Assembly: GCA_009377585.1 (NCBI GenBank)
Contig: WHTS01000028.1
Coordinates: 1 to 41,714 of the forward strand
Reading direction: 5' to 3'
Origin: Betaproteobacteria bacterium
Lineage (GTDB): Bacteria > Pseudomonadota > Gammaproteobacteria > Burkholderiales > WYBJ01
DNA length: 41,714 bases
Below the pieces are notes generated by a model, which ran no database searches, was not told the origin of the DNA, and was given only the letters and a program-made list of their open reading frames with translations. Shown piece after piece: positions 15,144 through 24,618 of the stretch (the stretch's first letter is position 1; each line of letters begins with the position of its first letter). The position numbers and the translations under genes were made by a program.

Positions 15144-16541
15144 ATGGCACGCACGCTTTTCGAAAAGATCTGGGACCGGCACGTGATCACGCACGGCAGC
15201 GGCGGCGATGCGCTGCTGTGGGTCGACCGGCACTATGTCCACGAAGGCTCCTTTCACGCCTTCAACGCGCTCGCGGCCGCGGGCCGCGACGTGCGCCGGC
15301 CGCAGAACGTGTTCGCCTTCGACGATCACTACGTACCGACGACCGGGCGCGAACAGGGCGTCGCGGGCGTGGCCGACGCCGAGGCGCGCGGCCTGATCGA
15401 AAATATCGCCCGCAACACCGCCCGCTCTGGTATCCGCCACTTCCATATCGATCACGCCCAGCAAGGCATCGTGCACGTCGCCGCGCCCGAGCTCGGCCTC
15501 ACGCTGCCCGGGCTCGTCATCAACTGCGGCGACTCGCACACCTCCACGCATGGCGCAGTCGGCGCCTACGCGTTCGGCGTCGGCGCATCGCAAGTGAAGC
15601 AGGTGCTGGCCACACAGTGCCTGTGGCAGAAGAAACCGCAGACCCTGCGCATCACGATCGACGGGACGCTGCCCCCGAGCGTGGGCGCGAAGGACGTGAT
15701 CCTCGCCATCATTGCCAGAATCGGCATCGGCGGCGCGCAGGGACACGTGATCGAGTACGCCGGCCCGGTCGTGCGCACGGCTGGCATGGAAGCCCGCATG
15801 ACCATCTGCAACATGTCGATCGAAGCCGGCGCGCGCGCGGGGCTGATCGCGCCCGACGCTACCACCTATGACTGGCTCGCCGGGCGCCCTTATGCGCCCA
15901 AAGGCGAGAACTGGAACCGGGCCCTCGCGTACTGGAAGACCTTGCCGAGCGATGCCGAGGCGCAGTTCGATCGCGAAGTGCACATCGATGCGAGCACGCT
16001 GGAACCGATGGTCACGTGGGGTACCAATCCGGAGGAAGGTGCGCCGGTGAGCAGCTCGGTACCCGATCCCGACGACATCGCCGACCCGCTGCGCCGCGCG
16101 CGCATGGAAAGCTCGCTGCGCTACATGGATCTGGCGCCGGGAACGCCGCTCGCATCGGTGCGCATCGACCGCGTCTTCATCGGTTCGTGCACCAACGGCC
16201 GGCTCGATGATTTGCGCGCCGCCGCCGCGATCGTGAAGGGTCGCAAGGCCGTCGTGCCTGCGATCGTTTCGCCCGGGTCGCGCACGGTGAAGGCGGCCGC
16301 CGAAGCCGAAGGTCTCGACCGCGTATTCCTCGACGCCGGGTTCGAATGGCGCGATGCCGGCTGCTCGATGTGCGTGGGCATCAATGGCGATCAGGTGGGC
16401 CCTGGCGAGCGCAGCGCCTCGACCTCCAACCGCAACTTCGAGGGGCGACAGGGCAAGGGCGCACGCACGCATCTGATGGGGGCTGCGATGGCCGCGGCGG
16501 CCGCGATCACGGGGCGCATCACGGATGTACGCACGCTGTAG
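15144..16541 (+). CDS. leuC: 3-isopropylmalate dehydratase large subunit
   Basis: A 465-residue aconitase-superfamily protein of normal LeuC length. The three cysteines that hold the 4Fe-4S cluster are C349 (GSCTNGR) and C407/C410 (CSMC). The NCGDSHTSTHGAVGAYAFG segment is a family signature. With LeuD it isomerises 2-isopropylmalate to 3-isopropylmalate in leucine synthesis; closely related paralogues hydrate citraconate or similar acids. leuB and leuA are not adjacent, so a role in another branched dicarboxylate pathway cannot be excluded. A 116-base gap containing a degraded repeat separates it from leuD. Confidence 0.95.
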   Translation: MARTLFEKIWDRHVITHGSGGDALLWVDRHYVHEGSFHAFNALAAAGRDVRRPQNVFAFDDHYVPTTGREQGVAGVADAEARGLIENIARNTARSGIRHFHIDHAQQGIVHVAAPELGLTLPGLVINCGDSHTSTHGAVGAYAFGVGASQVKQVLATQCLWQKKPQTLRITIDGTLPPSVGAKDVILAIIARIGIGGAQGHVIEYAGPVVRTAGMEARMTICNMSIEAGARAGLIAPDATTYDWLAGRPYAPKGENWNRALAYWKTLPSDAEAQFDREVHIDASTLEPMVTWGTNPEEGAPVSSSVPDPDDIADPLRRARMESSLRYMDLAPGTPLASVRIDRVFIGSCTNGRLDDLRAAAAIVKGRKAVVPAIVSPGSRTVKAAAEAEGLDRVFLDAGFEWRDAGCSMCVGINGDQVGPGERSASTSNRNFEGRQGKGARTHLMGAAMAAAAAITGRITDVRTL

Positions 16542-16556
16542 GGAGCTCCGGAATAC

Positions 16557-16634
16557 CGTCACGAAGCGAGAATCCAGAATAGCATTGAATTCCTGGACTC
16601 CCGCTTTCGCGGCAGCGGCGAAGACAGGCATGAC
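16557..16634. repeat. Degenerate GTCATTCCCG-type repeat
   Basis: A worn copy of the family (CCGTCACGAAGCGAGAATCCAG ... CTGGACTCCCGCTTTCGC ... GGCATGAC, given in parts) lies between leuC and leuD. Its hairpins are partly lost, suggesting an old insertion inside the operon. Confidence 0.65.
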
Positions 16635-16657
16635 AGACCTACGCCAGGGAACCGACC

Positions 16658-17269
16658 ATGGAACCGTTCACCACGCTTAGCGGCGTCGGCGCGCCGATCG
16701 ACATCGTCAATTGCGATACCGATCGCATCATCCCGGCGCGCTTCCTGCGCAAGCAGCGCGTGCCGGGCTACGAGCGCTGGCTGTTCCACGACATGCGCTT
16801 CGACGCCGCCGGTAACGAGCGGCCCGAGTTCGTGCTCAACCAGGCGCCGTATCGCAACGCCCGCATCCTGGTGGCGGCCGCCAACTACGGCTGCGGCTCG
16901 TCGCGCGAGCAAGCGGTCTACGCGATGCACGAGTACGGCATCTTGAGCGTGATCGCGCCGTCTTTCGGCGACATCCACTACGGCAATGCGCTGCAGAACG
17001 GATTTCTGCCGATCGTGCTGGCGGAGACCGATTGCGCCCGGCTGCGCGGCCAGTTGCATGCCGGGCCCGGCGCGGCGCTCACGATCGATCTACCCGCGCA
17101 GACGGTCACCGGCCCCGACGGCGCGCTCTACCGATTCGACATCGATGCAGCGGCCAAGGAGCGGCTGGTCAAGGGACTGGACGACGTCGGCCTGGTGCTG
17201 CAGCACATCGAGCGCATCGAGGGTTTCGAGCAGCGCTATCTGCAGGAGCACCCTTGGGTATCGGTGTAG
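16658..17269 (+). CDS. leuD: 3-isopropylmalate dehydratase small subunit
   Basis: A 203-residue swivelling-domain protein of normal length. It has CDTDRIIPARFLRKQ near the N-terminus (about 19-33) and the signature YGCGSSREQAVYA (about 75-87), which shapes the substrate site of the LeuCD heterodimer. It follows leuC in the same orientation and must act with it. The C-terminus is ordinary. Confidence 0.95.
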   Translation: MEPFTTLSGVGAPIDIVNCDTDRIIPARFLRKQRVPGYERWLFHDMRFDAAGNERPEFVLNQAPYRNARILVAAANYGCGSSREQAVYAMHEYGILSVIAPSFGDIHYGNALQNGFLPIVLAETDCARLRGQLHAGPGAALTIDLPAQTVTGPDGALYRFDIDAAAKERLVKGLDDVGLVLQHIERIEGFEQRYLQEHPWVSV

Positions 17270-17271
17270 TC

Positions 17272-17309
17272 TTTCGAATCAATAACCTACTTTCGAATCA
17301 ATAGCCTAC
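17272..17309. repeat. 19-bp tandem duplication before proC
   Basis: Two adjacent copies of TTTCGAATCAATAACCTAC (one base differs) fill the whole gap between leuD and proC, apart from the ribosome-binding region. They are a recent-looking local duplication. Confidence 0.8.
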
Positions 17310-17320
17310 GAGGCACGACC

Positions 17321-18142
17321 ATGACGCAACAGATCCTGTTCGTGGGCGGCGGCAACATGGGCGCCGCGCTGATCGGCGGCCTGCTCGCCAACGGTGCGCC
17401 CGCCGCGTCGCTGTGCGCGGTCGAGATCGACGCCGCGCAACGCGAACGGCTCGCGCACACGTTCGGCATCAAGGTATGGCCCGAAATTGCCGATGTAGCG
17501 CAGGACGTGGCTACGCTCGTGCTGGCGGTGAAGCCACAGCACATGCGTGACGCCGCGGCGGCGCTGCGGCCGGTGTTGCGCGAGCAGCTGGTCTTGAGCA
17601 TCGCGGCCGGGATACGGACCGAGGATCTGGCGCGCTGGCTCGGCGGCTATCGCCGGATCGTGCGGGTGATGCCGAATACGCCGGCGCTGGTGCGCGCGGG
17701 CGTGTCGGGGCTGTTCGCGCTGGACGAGGTGACGGCGGCGGAACGCAGCAGGGCCGAGGCGGTGCTGCGCGCAGTAGGCGAGACGCTTTGGGTCGCGCGT
17801 GAGGAACTGATCGACGCGGTGACGGCGGTCTCGGGCAGCGGGCCGGCGTACGTGTTCTATTTCATCGAGGCGCTGCGCCAGGGCGCGCTCGAGCTGGGGT
17901 TCGACCAGGCGCAGGCGCAGCAACTGGTGCTGGCTACTTTCGCCGGCGCGATACGCCTGGCGCAGACGAGCGACGAAGACGTGTCGACCTTGCGCGAGCG
18001 GGTCACTTCGAAAGGAGGCACCACGGAACGGGCGCTCGCGGCGATGAACGGCGAGCGCGTGGCGGAAGCGATCGGGGCCGCAGTGCATGCGGCCATGCGG
18101 CGCGCCGAGGAGCTCGCGCAGGAACTGGGAAAGGCGCACTAG
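17321..18142 (+). CDS. proC: Pyrroline-5-carboxylate reductase
   Basis: A 273-residue protein of normal length. The N-terminal Rossmann motif is FVGGGNMGAALIGGLLANG (about 6-24), VLAVKPQHM is the conserved strand-4 segment, and the C-terminal dimerisation domain carries TAVSGSGPAYVFYFIEAL (about 168-185) and SKGGTTERALAAM. It reduces 1-pyrroline-5-carboxylate to proline with NAD(P)H. The stop is 1 base before the yggT start, so proC, yggT and the DUF167 gene form the common proC-yggT-yggU type operon. Confidence 0.97.
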   Translation: MTQQILFVGGGNMGAALIGGLLANGAPAASLCAVEIDAAQRERLAHTFGIKVWPEIADVAQDVATLVLAVKPQHMRDAAAALRPVLREQLVLSIAAGIRTEDLARWLGGYRRIVRVMPNTPALVRAGVSGLFALDEVTAAERSRAEAVLRAVGETLWVAREELIDAVTAVSGSGPAYVFYFIEALRQGALELGFDQAQAQQLVLATFAGAIRLAQTSDEDVSTLRERVTSKGGTTERALAAMNGERVAEAIGAAVHAAMRRAEELAQELGKAH

Positions 18143-18143
18143 A

Positions 18144-18719
18144 GTGCTGAATCAAGCGGCGATATTCCTGGTCGAGACGATCGTCGGTCTGTTCTCGCTT
18201 GCCCTGCTGTTGCGCTTCTACCTGCAGGTCCTGCGCGCGCCTTACCGCAACCCGATCTCGCAGTTCCTGTGCGCCCTGACCGACTTCGCCGTGCTACGGG
18301 CACGGCGTGTCGTGCCCGGCCTGTGGGGCATGGACCTGGCGAGCCTGGTGCTCGCCTGGTTGTGCGAGGTGCTGGTGCTGTTCGCGGTGCTCGCCTTGCG
18401 CGGAATGGACGCCGAGGCGGCTACCGGCGCCGTGCTGGTCGCGATCCTGGTGCTGGCGGCGGTGAAGATACTGAAGATGAGCATCTACATTCTGATGGTG
18501 GCGGTGATCGTGCACGCGATATTGTCGTGGGTGAATCCATACAGCCCGATCGGGCCGCTGCTCAACAGCCTCACCCAGCCTTTCCTGCGCCCGCTGCAGA
18601 AGCGCGTGCCCATGGTGGCCAACGTCGACCTGTCGCCGCTGGTGCTGATCGTCGTGCTGCAGCTGATCCTCATGCTGCCGGTGGCGTGGCTGGAAATGAA
18701 CGTGACCCGGTTGTTCTGA
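18144..18719 (+). CDS. YggT-family membrane protein
   Basis: A 191-residue integral membrane protein starting at GTG, with four or five hydrophobic segments arranged as two YggT repeats. Each repeat has a hydrophobic helix followed by a conserved NPYSPIGPLLNSLTQPFLRP-type amphipathic stretch (second repeat, about residues 130-150). The role of the family is unsettled; links to potassium/osmotic stress and to membrane assembly have been proposed. It sits directly after proC and before the DUF167 gene, a widespread gene order. Confidence 0.92.
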   Translation: MLNQAAIFLVETIVGLFSLALLLRFYLQVLRAPYRNPISQFLCALTDFAVLRARRVVPGLWGMDLASLVLAWLCEVLVLFAVLALRGMDAEAATGAVLVAILVLAAVKILKMSIYILMVAVIVHAILSWVNPYSPIGPLLNSLTQPFLRPLQKRVPMVANVDLSPLVLIVVLQLILMLPVAWLEMNVTRLF

Positions 18720-18724
18720 CCGCC

Positions 18725-19069
18725 ATGACGCCTCGACACCGTAGCGCGCAACCGTTACCCGTCTGGGCCAAGGCGCGCCCGGACGGCGCCGGCCTCGTGC
18801 TCACGCTGCACGTGCAGCCCGGAGCGCGTGCGAGCGGCCCTGCCGGCCGTCATGGCGAAGCGTTGAAGCTCAGGATCGCCGCGCCGGCCACGGACAACAA
18901 GGCGAACGAGGCGCTTGGCGCGTTCCTGCAGCGCAGCCTGGGCGTCCCGCGCGCCAGCATACGAATCGCGCATGGCCGCAGCTCGCGGCACAAGGTGGTC
19001 GAGATCGCGGCCGAACCACAGTCGGTGGCGGCGCGGCTCAATGCCTGGGATCGGGGAGAGACGCCATGA
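18725..19069 (+). CDS. DUF167 (YggU) family protein
   Basis: A 114-residue protein with the DUF167 core: LTLHVQPGARASG (about 25-37), LKLRIAAPATDNKANEAL (about 48-65) and VEIAAEP. The biochemical function is not known. Start codon and spacing (5 bases after yggT) fit a co-transcribed third gene of the operon. It is followed by a structured repeat element that probably ends this transcription unit. Confidence 0.93.
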   Translation: MTPRHRSAQPLPVWAKARPDGAGLVLTLHVQPGARASGPAGRHGEALKLRIAAPATDNKANEALGAFLQRSLGVPRASIRIAHGRSSRHKVVEIAAEPQSVAARLNAWDRGETP

Positions 19070-19116
19070 TGCGCGCATCACGTCTTGTATCCGAGGAGCC
19101 TGCCGTGGCGTCTCTT

Positions 19117-19264
19117 CCCTCCCTTGCAGGGCGCGCATCGGCATGCAGGCCGATGCCGTTCGGCCGGCGCGAACCATGGTTCGCGAAACCCCGACCGAAC
19201 CCCCCAGCCCCTCTCCCAAAGGGAGAGGGGAGCTTCGTGTGCCCGCCGGGGCGGGCAGGTTTCT
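19117..19264. repeat. Three-palindrome intergenic element, copy A
   Basis: It contains three successive perfect palindromes: GCATCGGC-6-GCCGATGC (19135-19156), an 18-base one centred on CCATGG (19168-19185), and CCCCTCTCCC-AAA-GGGAGAGGGG (19208-19230). A conserved GCTTCGTGTGCCCGCC tail follows. An inverted copy lies at 31571-31689 and a partial copy at 30134-30178. Confidence 0.85.
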
Positions 19265-19275
19265 GAGGAGGAGCA

Positions 19276-21267
19276 ATGAACACGCTGCTGGAAGCGCGCA
19301 TCGCGAGCTTCGCCAAGTGGCGCTCGGAGATGGTTTCGGGCATCGAGTTCTACAAGTCGTGGCTCGACTTGAACGGCATCGCCGACATCCAGCAGTCGCT
19401 TCGTATCTACGACCTGGTCGAGAGCCTCAAGCACGACCGCATCACGCTCGCCTTCATCGCGGAATTCTCGCGCGGCAAGACCGAGCTCATCAACGCGATG
19501 CTGTTCGGGCAGTTCAAGCGCCGCATCCTGCCCTCCGACGTGGGCCGCACCACCATGTGCCCCACGGAGCTGATGCACGATCCGAACGACGAGCCCTACA
19601 TCCGGCTGCTGCCGATCGAGACCCGCAGGCGCGCCGAAACGATCGCCTCGCTGAAGAGAAAGCCGGTCGAGTGGATCAAGATTCGCATCGATCCGACCTC
19701 GGAAACCGAGCTGGTCGAAGCGCTGAAAGCGCTGGTGCAGACCAAGACGGTCACGAAGAACGAGGCGCTGGCGCTCGGACTGTACGACCACGCAGCCGAC
19801 GAAGCCACCACCGTATTGCTCGACGATCCCGACAGGATCGAGATCCCCGCCTGGCGGCACGCGCTCGTCAACTATCCCCATCCGCTGCTCGCGAACGGCC
19901 TGGTGGTGCTCGATACCCCGGGACTGAACGCGCTCGGCTCGGAGCCCGAGCTGACGATGAGCATGATTCCAGCCGCGCACGCGGTGCTTTTCCTGCTCGC
20001 GATGGACGCCGGCGTCACCCGCTCCGATCTGGACATCTGGCGCAAGCACGTGCAGCCGCGCGTGCCGCGAAGGCTCGCGGTGCTCAACAAGGCCGATCTG
20101 TTGTGGGACGACTTCAAGAGCGACGAAGAGATCGCGGAAAGCATGCGGGTGCAGGTGGAAACCACCGCGCGCGCCCTCGAGCTGCCGGCAAGCTCGGTGC
20201 TCGCCGTATCGGCCAAGAAGGCCCTGGTCGCGCGCATTCGTGGCGACGCGGCCTTGCTCGCACGCAGCGGCATAGAAGCCCTCGAAAGCATGCTCGCCGA
20301 TGAAGTCGTGCCGGCGAAGCAGGAGATCATGCGCGCCGCGATCGAGCGCGAGATCGGCACGATGATCGAAACCTCGCGCCAGTCGATCGTCACCCAGTTC
20401 AACGCCCTGCGCGCCGAGCACAAGAGCCTGAAGGAGCTGGCGGGCAAGAACCACAACGTTGCTGCAGCGATGCTCGCGCGCCTGGAAGGCGATCGCGCGA
20501 ATTATCTCGACTCGGTTGCCCGCTATCGTGCTGCGTTCGACGAGATCGACCAGCGTGGCCGCGCGCTGCTGGAGAGCCTTTCGGAGGACGCGCTCGAAAC
20601 GCTCATGAACAAGGACCGCAAGTACATCGAGAATGCCTGGTCCACGGCCGGACTGATGAAGAACATGCAGGGGCTGTTTGCGCACTTCGCCGTGCAGTCG
20701 GACCGCATTTTGAAGTTTTCTCGGGAGATTCTCGGCCTGGTGCAGTTCGCCTACCTGGATTTCCAGGACACGGCAGGGTTCGAGGCGCTCACCCCGCCCC
20801 TGCTCAACCTGGAGAAGCATTCGCTCGCGATCCACCACCTGCGCCAGACCACCATCGAGTACTGCCACCACCCGAAGCAGATCCTCACCGAGAAGCATTT
20901 CCTGGTGCCGAATTTCTACGCGAGCCTGGTGGCCGAGGCGCGACAGGTCTTCCAGACGACGCGCACCGACACCGAGAGCTGGCTGCGCGCGGCGCTCAAT
21001 CCGCTCGAAGCCGCGATCAAAGCGCACGAGGTCCAGCTCGACAAGCGGGTGGAAAACCTGCGCAAGCTGCAGGAGAACCTGCACTCGGTGGGCAGCCGCA
21101 GCAAGCAGCTCGAACGCGAGCTGCTGGCGCTGAAGGGCCAGCACGACGTGCTCGTCTCGATTCGAAAGAACATCAGCGCCGTAGCACCGGCCGCCGAAGC
21201 GCCGGCGAGCCAGGCCGTCTCGCCGGCGAACGAAGCGCGGATGAGCGATACGGCGCGGGCCGCCTAG
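19276..21267 (+). CDS. Dynamin-family GTPase
   Basis: A 663-residue protein with an N-terminal GTPase domain: P-loop AEFSRGKT (62-69; usual first Gly is Ala), switch RTTMCPTEL (about 91-99), DTPGL (213-217) and NKAD (271-274). A long alpha-helical region (about 330-650) resembles the stalk of bacterial dynamin-like proteins, including predicted coiled-coil stretches near 375-440 and 600-640. The C-terminal tail (640-663) is Ala-rich and probably disordered. These proteins bind and remodel membranes or act in stress and phage tolerance. It is a single-gene unit here, whereas many bacterial dynamins come in pairs. GAGGAGGAG precedes the start. Confidence 0.9.
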   Translation: MNTLLEARIASFAKWRSEMVSGIEFYKSWLDLNGIADIQQSLRIYDLVESLKHDRITLAFIAEFSRGKTELINAMLFGQFKRRILPSDVGRTTMCPTELMHDPNDEPYIRLLPIETRRRAETIASLKRKPVEWIKIRIDPTSETELVEALKALVQTKTVTKNEALALGLYDHAADEATTVLLDDPDRIEIPAWRHALVNYPHPLLANGLVVLDTPGLNALGSEPELTMSMIPAAHAVLFLLAMDAGVTRSDLDIWRKHVQPRVPRRLAVLNKADLLWDDFKSDEEIAESMRVQVETTARALELPASSVLAVSAKKALVARIRGDAALLARSGIEALESMLADEVVPAKQEIMRAAIEREIGTMIETSRQSIVTQFNALRAEHKSLKELAGKNHNVAAAMLARLEGDRANYLDSVARYRAAFDEIDQRGRALLESLSEDALETLMNKDRKYIENAWSTAGLMKNMQGLFAHFAVQSDRILKFSREILGLVQFAYLDFQDTAGFEALTPPLLNLEKHSLAIHHLRQTTIEYCHHPKQILTEKHFLVPNFYASLVAEARQVFQTTRTDTESWLRAALNPLEAAIKAHEVQLDKRVENLRKLQENLHSVGSRSKQLERELLALKGQHDVLVSIRKNISAVAPAAEAPASQAVSPANEARMSDTARAA

Positions 21268-21285
21268 TGTCCTGAGTCAGAAGTT

Positions 21286-21354
21286 CGTCACCCCCGCGAA
21301 CGCGGGGGTCCAGGCGGAGTCTCGTTCTGGATTCCCGCTTGCGCGGGAATGACG
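21286..21354. repeat. GTCATTCCCG-type palindromic repeat
   Basis: Two hairpins (CCCCCGCGAACGCGGGGG and TTCCCGCTTGCGCGGGAA), with outer CGTCA and TGACG ends, follow the dynamin gene. The rest of the gap to the TRAP operon (21355-21612) holds a candidate promoter and no gene. Confidence 0.85.
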
Positions 21355-21509
21355 AATTACGACGAATTTGCGATTCACCACACTAGAACACCCACGTACT
21401 GCTTCGCCCTGGTCGCTCAGGGCGCAAATCCTGGCGAACCGCCCGCAATGGCGGGGTGGGCCGCCTCCGGCCAATCCGTATCCCGACCTGCTGCATGTAG
21501 CCGCCCGCC

Positions 21510-21536
21510 TTGACCTGCGTAGAGCCTTGCTATAGC
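21510..21536 (+). promoter_or_regulatory. Candidate promoter of the TRAP operon
   Basis: TTGACC and TATAGC are separated by 15 bases, about 75 bases before the first gene. The spacing is short, so the assignment is tentative. Confidence 0.35.
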
Positions 21537-21612
21537 TTGGCCCGAGCGCAATGGAATATTCCGCCACAGTCGAGCGGACCAGCGCCCAGACGAATTCATT
21601 CGAGGAGGTTTC

Positions 21613-22746
21613 ATGGAACGTCGCTGCGTGCAGTTTTCGTTCACGAAGGCGCTAGCGCTGGCTGCCGCGCTCGTTGCGTGCCTGGGGGTGGCAACCGGCA
21701 CCTCCGCCCAGGACAAGCCGCAAAAAGTCGTGCTGCGCTTCGCGGCCGACTTCCCGCCCCCGCCGCACCCGGCGGGTCTTGCCATGAAGTACTTCGCCGA
21801 TCGGCTGCCCGAGGTCATCCCGGGGAGCGAAGCGCGGCTCTACTTCGCCGGCGCGCTCTACACCATTCCGGAAGCATTCGAGGCGATGCGCTCGGGCAAC
21901 CTGGAGATGACCTGGATGCAGATGGGCAAGGCGGCCCCGGTCGATCCGTGGATGATGACGGTCATCGGTCCGGGCATCCTGACCACGGTCGGCGCGGTCG
22001 ACAACATAGAAAAGACCAAGACTTTTCAGATGCTCACCGAACGTCTGGCGAAGAACCAGCTCATCAAGGTGTTCGGCGCCGGCCACATGAGCTTCGGCAT
22101 GGGCGTGGGCGGCAAGAAGCGCTATCTCAAGCCCGAGGATTTCACCGGCACCAAGGTGCGCAGCATGGGTCCGGCGGAAAACCCGGTGCTCGAGTCGTGG
22201 CAAGCCAATCCCGTCGTCATGGGCTTCGGCGAGGTCCCGAGCGCGCTCGAATCCGGCGTGATCGACGGGCTGATGACCAGCATCGGCGGCTGGCTGAGCG
22301 TGCGCCAGCAGGCGCCGTTCTACACCACCGGCGGCGCCGGCGTCTTTACCGGCGACTACTACATGATCAGCGCAAGCCGCAAGTGGTGGGACAAGCTCTC
22401 CCCGGCGACCAGAGGCGCGCTGGAGAAGCTGATCGCCGAGACCATCCAGGTGCAGAAGGAGCTCAACTGGTGCGTCGACAAGATGACGTACGAGAAGTAC
22501 GGCACCAAGGATCCGTCCAAGCCCGGCGTGTACTGGATGACGCCGAAGGAAGTGACGGCGCTGACCAGCCAGCTTGGCGACGGGCCGATGAAGTGGGTGA
22601 AGAGCAAGACGCCGCAAGCGGCGAACCAATGGGTGGACACCTTCCGCAAGGAAGGCCGGGACCTCTCCAAGCAGAACCCGCCCGGCAGCTCCTGGATCGA
22701 GAAGGTGGACTGCGCCAAGCACGCCTCGAAGATCGTCATCAAGTAG
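21613..22746 (+). CDS. dctP: TRAP transporter substrate-binding protein (DctP type)
   Basis: A 377-residue periplasmic protein. The first 33 residues are a signal peptide (basic start, ALALAAALVACLGVATG, then TSAQD). The mature protein has the two-lobed DctP fold, with the conserved FTGTKVRSMGPAENPVLES segment that supplies the carboxylate-binding arginine, and VPSALESGVIDG. It captures an organic anion, usually a carboxylate, for the membrane components encoded next. The start has AGGAGG 7 bases upstream. The coupled dioxygenase suggests that the ligand is oxidised after uptake. Confidence 0.93.
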   Translation: MERRCVQFSFTKALALAAALVACLGVATGTSAQDKPQKVVLRFAADFPPPPHPAGLAMKYFADRLPEVIPGSEARLYFAGALYTIPEAFEAMRSGNLEMTWMQMGKAAPVDPWMMTVIGPGILTTVGAVDNIEKTKTFQMLTERLAKNQLIKVFGAGHMSFGMGVGGKKRYLKPEDFTGTKVRSMGPAENPVLESWQANPVVMGFGEVPSALESGVIDGLMTSIGGWLSVRQQAPFYTTGGAGVFTGDYYMISASRKWWDKLSPATRGALEKLIAETIQVQKELNWCVDKMTYEKYGTKDPSKPGVYWMTPKEVTALTSQLGDGPMKWVKSKTPQAANQWVDTFRKEGRDLSKQNPPGSSWIEKVDCAKHASKIVIK

Positions 22747-22758
22747 GCGCGGGCCGGC

Positions 22759-23310
22759 GTGGAAAAGGCCTATGCGCTGTGGCGCGCGTTCCAGGATCGG
22801 ATCCTGGCGCGCGCCGCGGCCGTGCTGCTGCTCGGGTGCACGCTGCTCGCGTTGCTGGAAGTCGTGCGCCGCTACATCTTCGGCCACTCCTTCGAGTGGC
22901 AGCAGGACGCGGTTACTTTCTTTACGCTGAGCGGCGTCTTTCTGTACTTCGCGATGTCCCAGCGCAAGGACGCGCATCTCAACGTCATGATCCTGCCGGA
23001 GCTGTTCGCCGCAGCCGGTCCGCGCGGGCGGCGCTTGGGCGAGATCGTGCGGCTGATCGCGCTGGTCTTTTCCTTCGTCTTCCTCTGCGCCGTGGTGTAC
23101 TGGGGCATTCCGGAGGTCGAGGACGCCATCCATTACGAAAGCCGCACGGAAAGCCTCGCGTTTCCGATGTGGCCGTTCCTGCTGGCGCTGCTGGTCGGCT
23201 TTGCATTCATGGCGCTTACCATGCTGTTCCAGATCTACCGCGACGTGCAGAAGCTGCGCGGCGTGTCGGTGCTCGAAGAGCCTGTAGATGAAGACGAGAT
23301 CGTGCACTGA
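22759..23310 (+). CDS. dctQ: TRAP transporter small permease (DctQ type)
   Basis: A 183-residue membrane protein with four predicted transmembrane helices (about 17-37, 52-72, 94-116 and 133-155) and the DctQ segment RRYIFGHSFEWQQDAVTFF. It starts at GTG 12 bases after dctP. It forms the membrane complex with the large permease. The charged C-terminus (EEPVDEDEIVH) is cytoplasmic. Confidence 0.92.
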   Translation: MEKAYALWRAFQDRILARAAAVLLLGCTLLALLEVVRRYIFGHSFEWQQDAVTFFTLSGVFLYFAMSQRKDAHLNVMILPELFAAAGPRGRRLGEIVRLIALVFSFVFLCAVVYWGIPEVEDAIHYESRTESLAFPMWPFLLALLVGFAFMALTMLFQIYRDVQKLRGVSVLEEPVDEDEIVH

Positions 23311-23337
23311 GACGCAGCCAGGTTAGGGGAGGGAGAA

Positions 23338-24618
23338 ATGCACGTCGTCTGGATCGTCGGCTCGGTACTGCTCGTATTGAGCGTACCGATCGGCATTGCG
23401 CTCTCGGCAGCCGCCGCCGCCTATATCGCGTTCGATCCGCTGCTCGAACCGACCGTGATCTTTCGCCAGTTCTTCAGCTTCATCGGCCGCTACTCGCTGA
23501 TCGCGATTCCGCTGTTCATCTTCGCCGGCTTCCTGATGGAGAGAACCGGCCTGGTCGGACAACTGTTCCGCTTCGCCGACGCGCTGGTCGGCTGGCTCCC
23601 GGGTGGCTTTGGCGTGGCCACGGTGCTCGCGTGCGTCCTGTTCGGCGCGATCTCGGGCTCGAGCGTGGCGATGGCGGCGGCAATGAGCGTGATCGCCATT
23701 CCGGAGATGATGAAGCGGGGCTACCCGGCCTGGCTCGCGGGCGGGCTGGTCGCAACCGCGGGCGGCATCGCGATGCTGATCCCGCCCAGCATCATCCTGG
23801 TCATCTACGGGATCATCACCGAGACCTCGATCGTGGCGCTGTTCTTCGCCGGCGTCATTCCGGGCCTGCTGCTCGCGCTCGGCAACGCCCTGAGCGTCAT
23901 ACTGATCGCGATGTGGCTGAAGCTCCCCCGCGGCAAGTTCGATCGCAGCCGGCTGTGGCCGGAGACCAAGGGCGCGCTGCCCGCGCTCGGCATGCCGGTC
24001 GTCATTCTGGGCGGGCTGTACGGAGGCGTGTTCACCCCGACCGAGGCGGCCGCGGCGGGCTGCGGCTACGCATTCATCTACGGCCTCATTTCCAAGCGCA
24101 TGGAGTTCGTGCGTGCGCTCATCCCGACCGCCTGCAAATCGCTGAATCTCACCGCGGTGATCATGTTCCTGATCGGCAGCGTCGGCGTATTCCAGTTCCT
24201 GCTCGCCAACCTGTACTGGCCGCAGAAAGTCACCGAAACCGTGGTGAGCTGGGGGCTAAGCCCACTCGGCTTCATCTTTGCCTTCATGGGCGTGCTGATC
24301 TTCCTGGGCATGCTGGTCGACGGCGTGGCCATGGTGCTGCTCACGGTGCCGGTTGTGTTTCCGGTGGCCCTTGCGCTAAATATCGATCCGATCTGGCTCG
24401 CGATCATCATCACGCTCAATGTCGAGATGGGGGTGGTGACCCCGCCGGTGGGGCTCAACCTGTTCACGGTCAGCGGAACCGCGAACATTCCCCTGCCGCA
24501 GGTGCTCAAAGGTACGATACCGTTTTTCCTCGGCGACCTGGCCGTGCTGCTGCTGGTGATCTTCTTCCCGGCGCTGGCGACCTGGTTGCCGGGGGTATTG
24601 GCCAAACCGGTGTTCTGA
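23338..24618 (+). CDS. dctM: TRAP transporter large permease (DctM type)
   Basis: A 426-residue protein with about 12 hydrophobic segments and the DctM signatures GAISGSSVAMAAAMSVIAIP and PPSIILVIYGIITETS in the first half, and EMGVVTPPVGLNLFTVSG in the second. It is the sodium-driven transport subunit working with dctP and dctQ. GGGGAGGGAG precedes the start. Its stop codon shares one base with the next gene's ATG (TGATG), tying the dioxygenase to the transporter. Confidence 0.94.
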   Translation: MHVVWIVGSVLLVLSVPIGIALSAAAAAYIAFDPLLEPTVIFRQFFSFIGRYSLIAIPLFIFAGFLMERTGLVGQLFRFADALVGWLPGGFGVATVLACVLFGAISGSSVAMAAAMSVIAIPEMMKRGYPAWLAGGLVATAGGIAMLIPPSIILVIYGIITETSIVALFFAGVIPGLLLALGNALSVILIAMWLKLPRGKFDRSRLWPETKGALPALGMPVVILGGLYGGVFTPTEAAAAGCGYAFIYGLISKRMEFVRALIPTACKSLNLTAVIMFLIGSVGVFQFLLANLYWPQKVTETVVSWGLSPLGFIFAFMGVLIFLGMLVDGVAMVLLTVPVVFPVALALNIDPIWLAIIITLNVEMGVVTPPVGLNLFTVSGTANIPLPQVLKGTIPFFLGDLAVLLLVIFFPALATWLPGVLAKPVF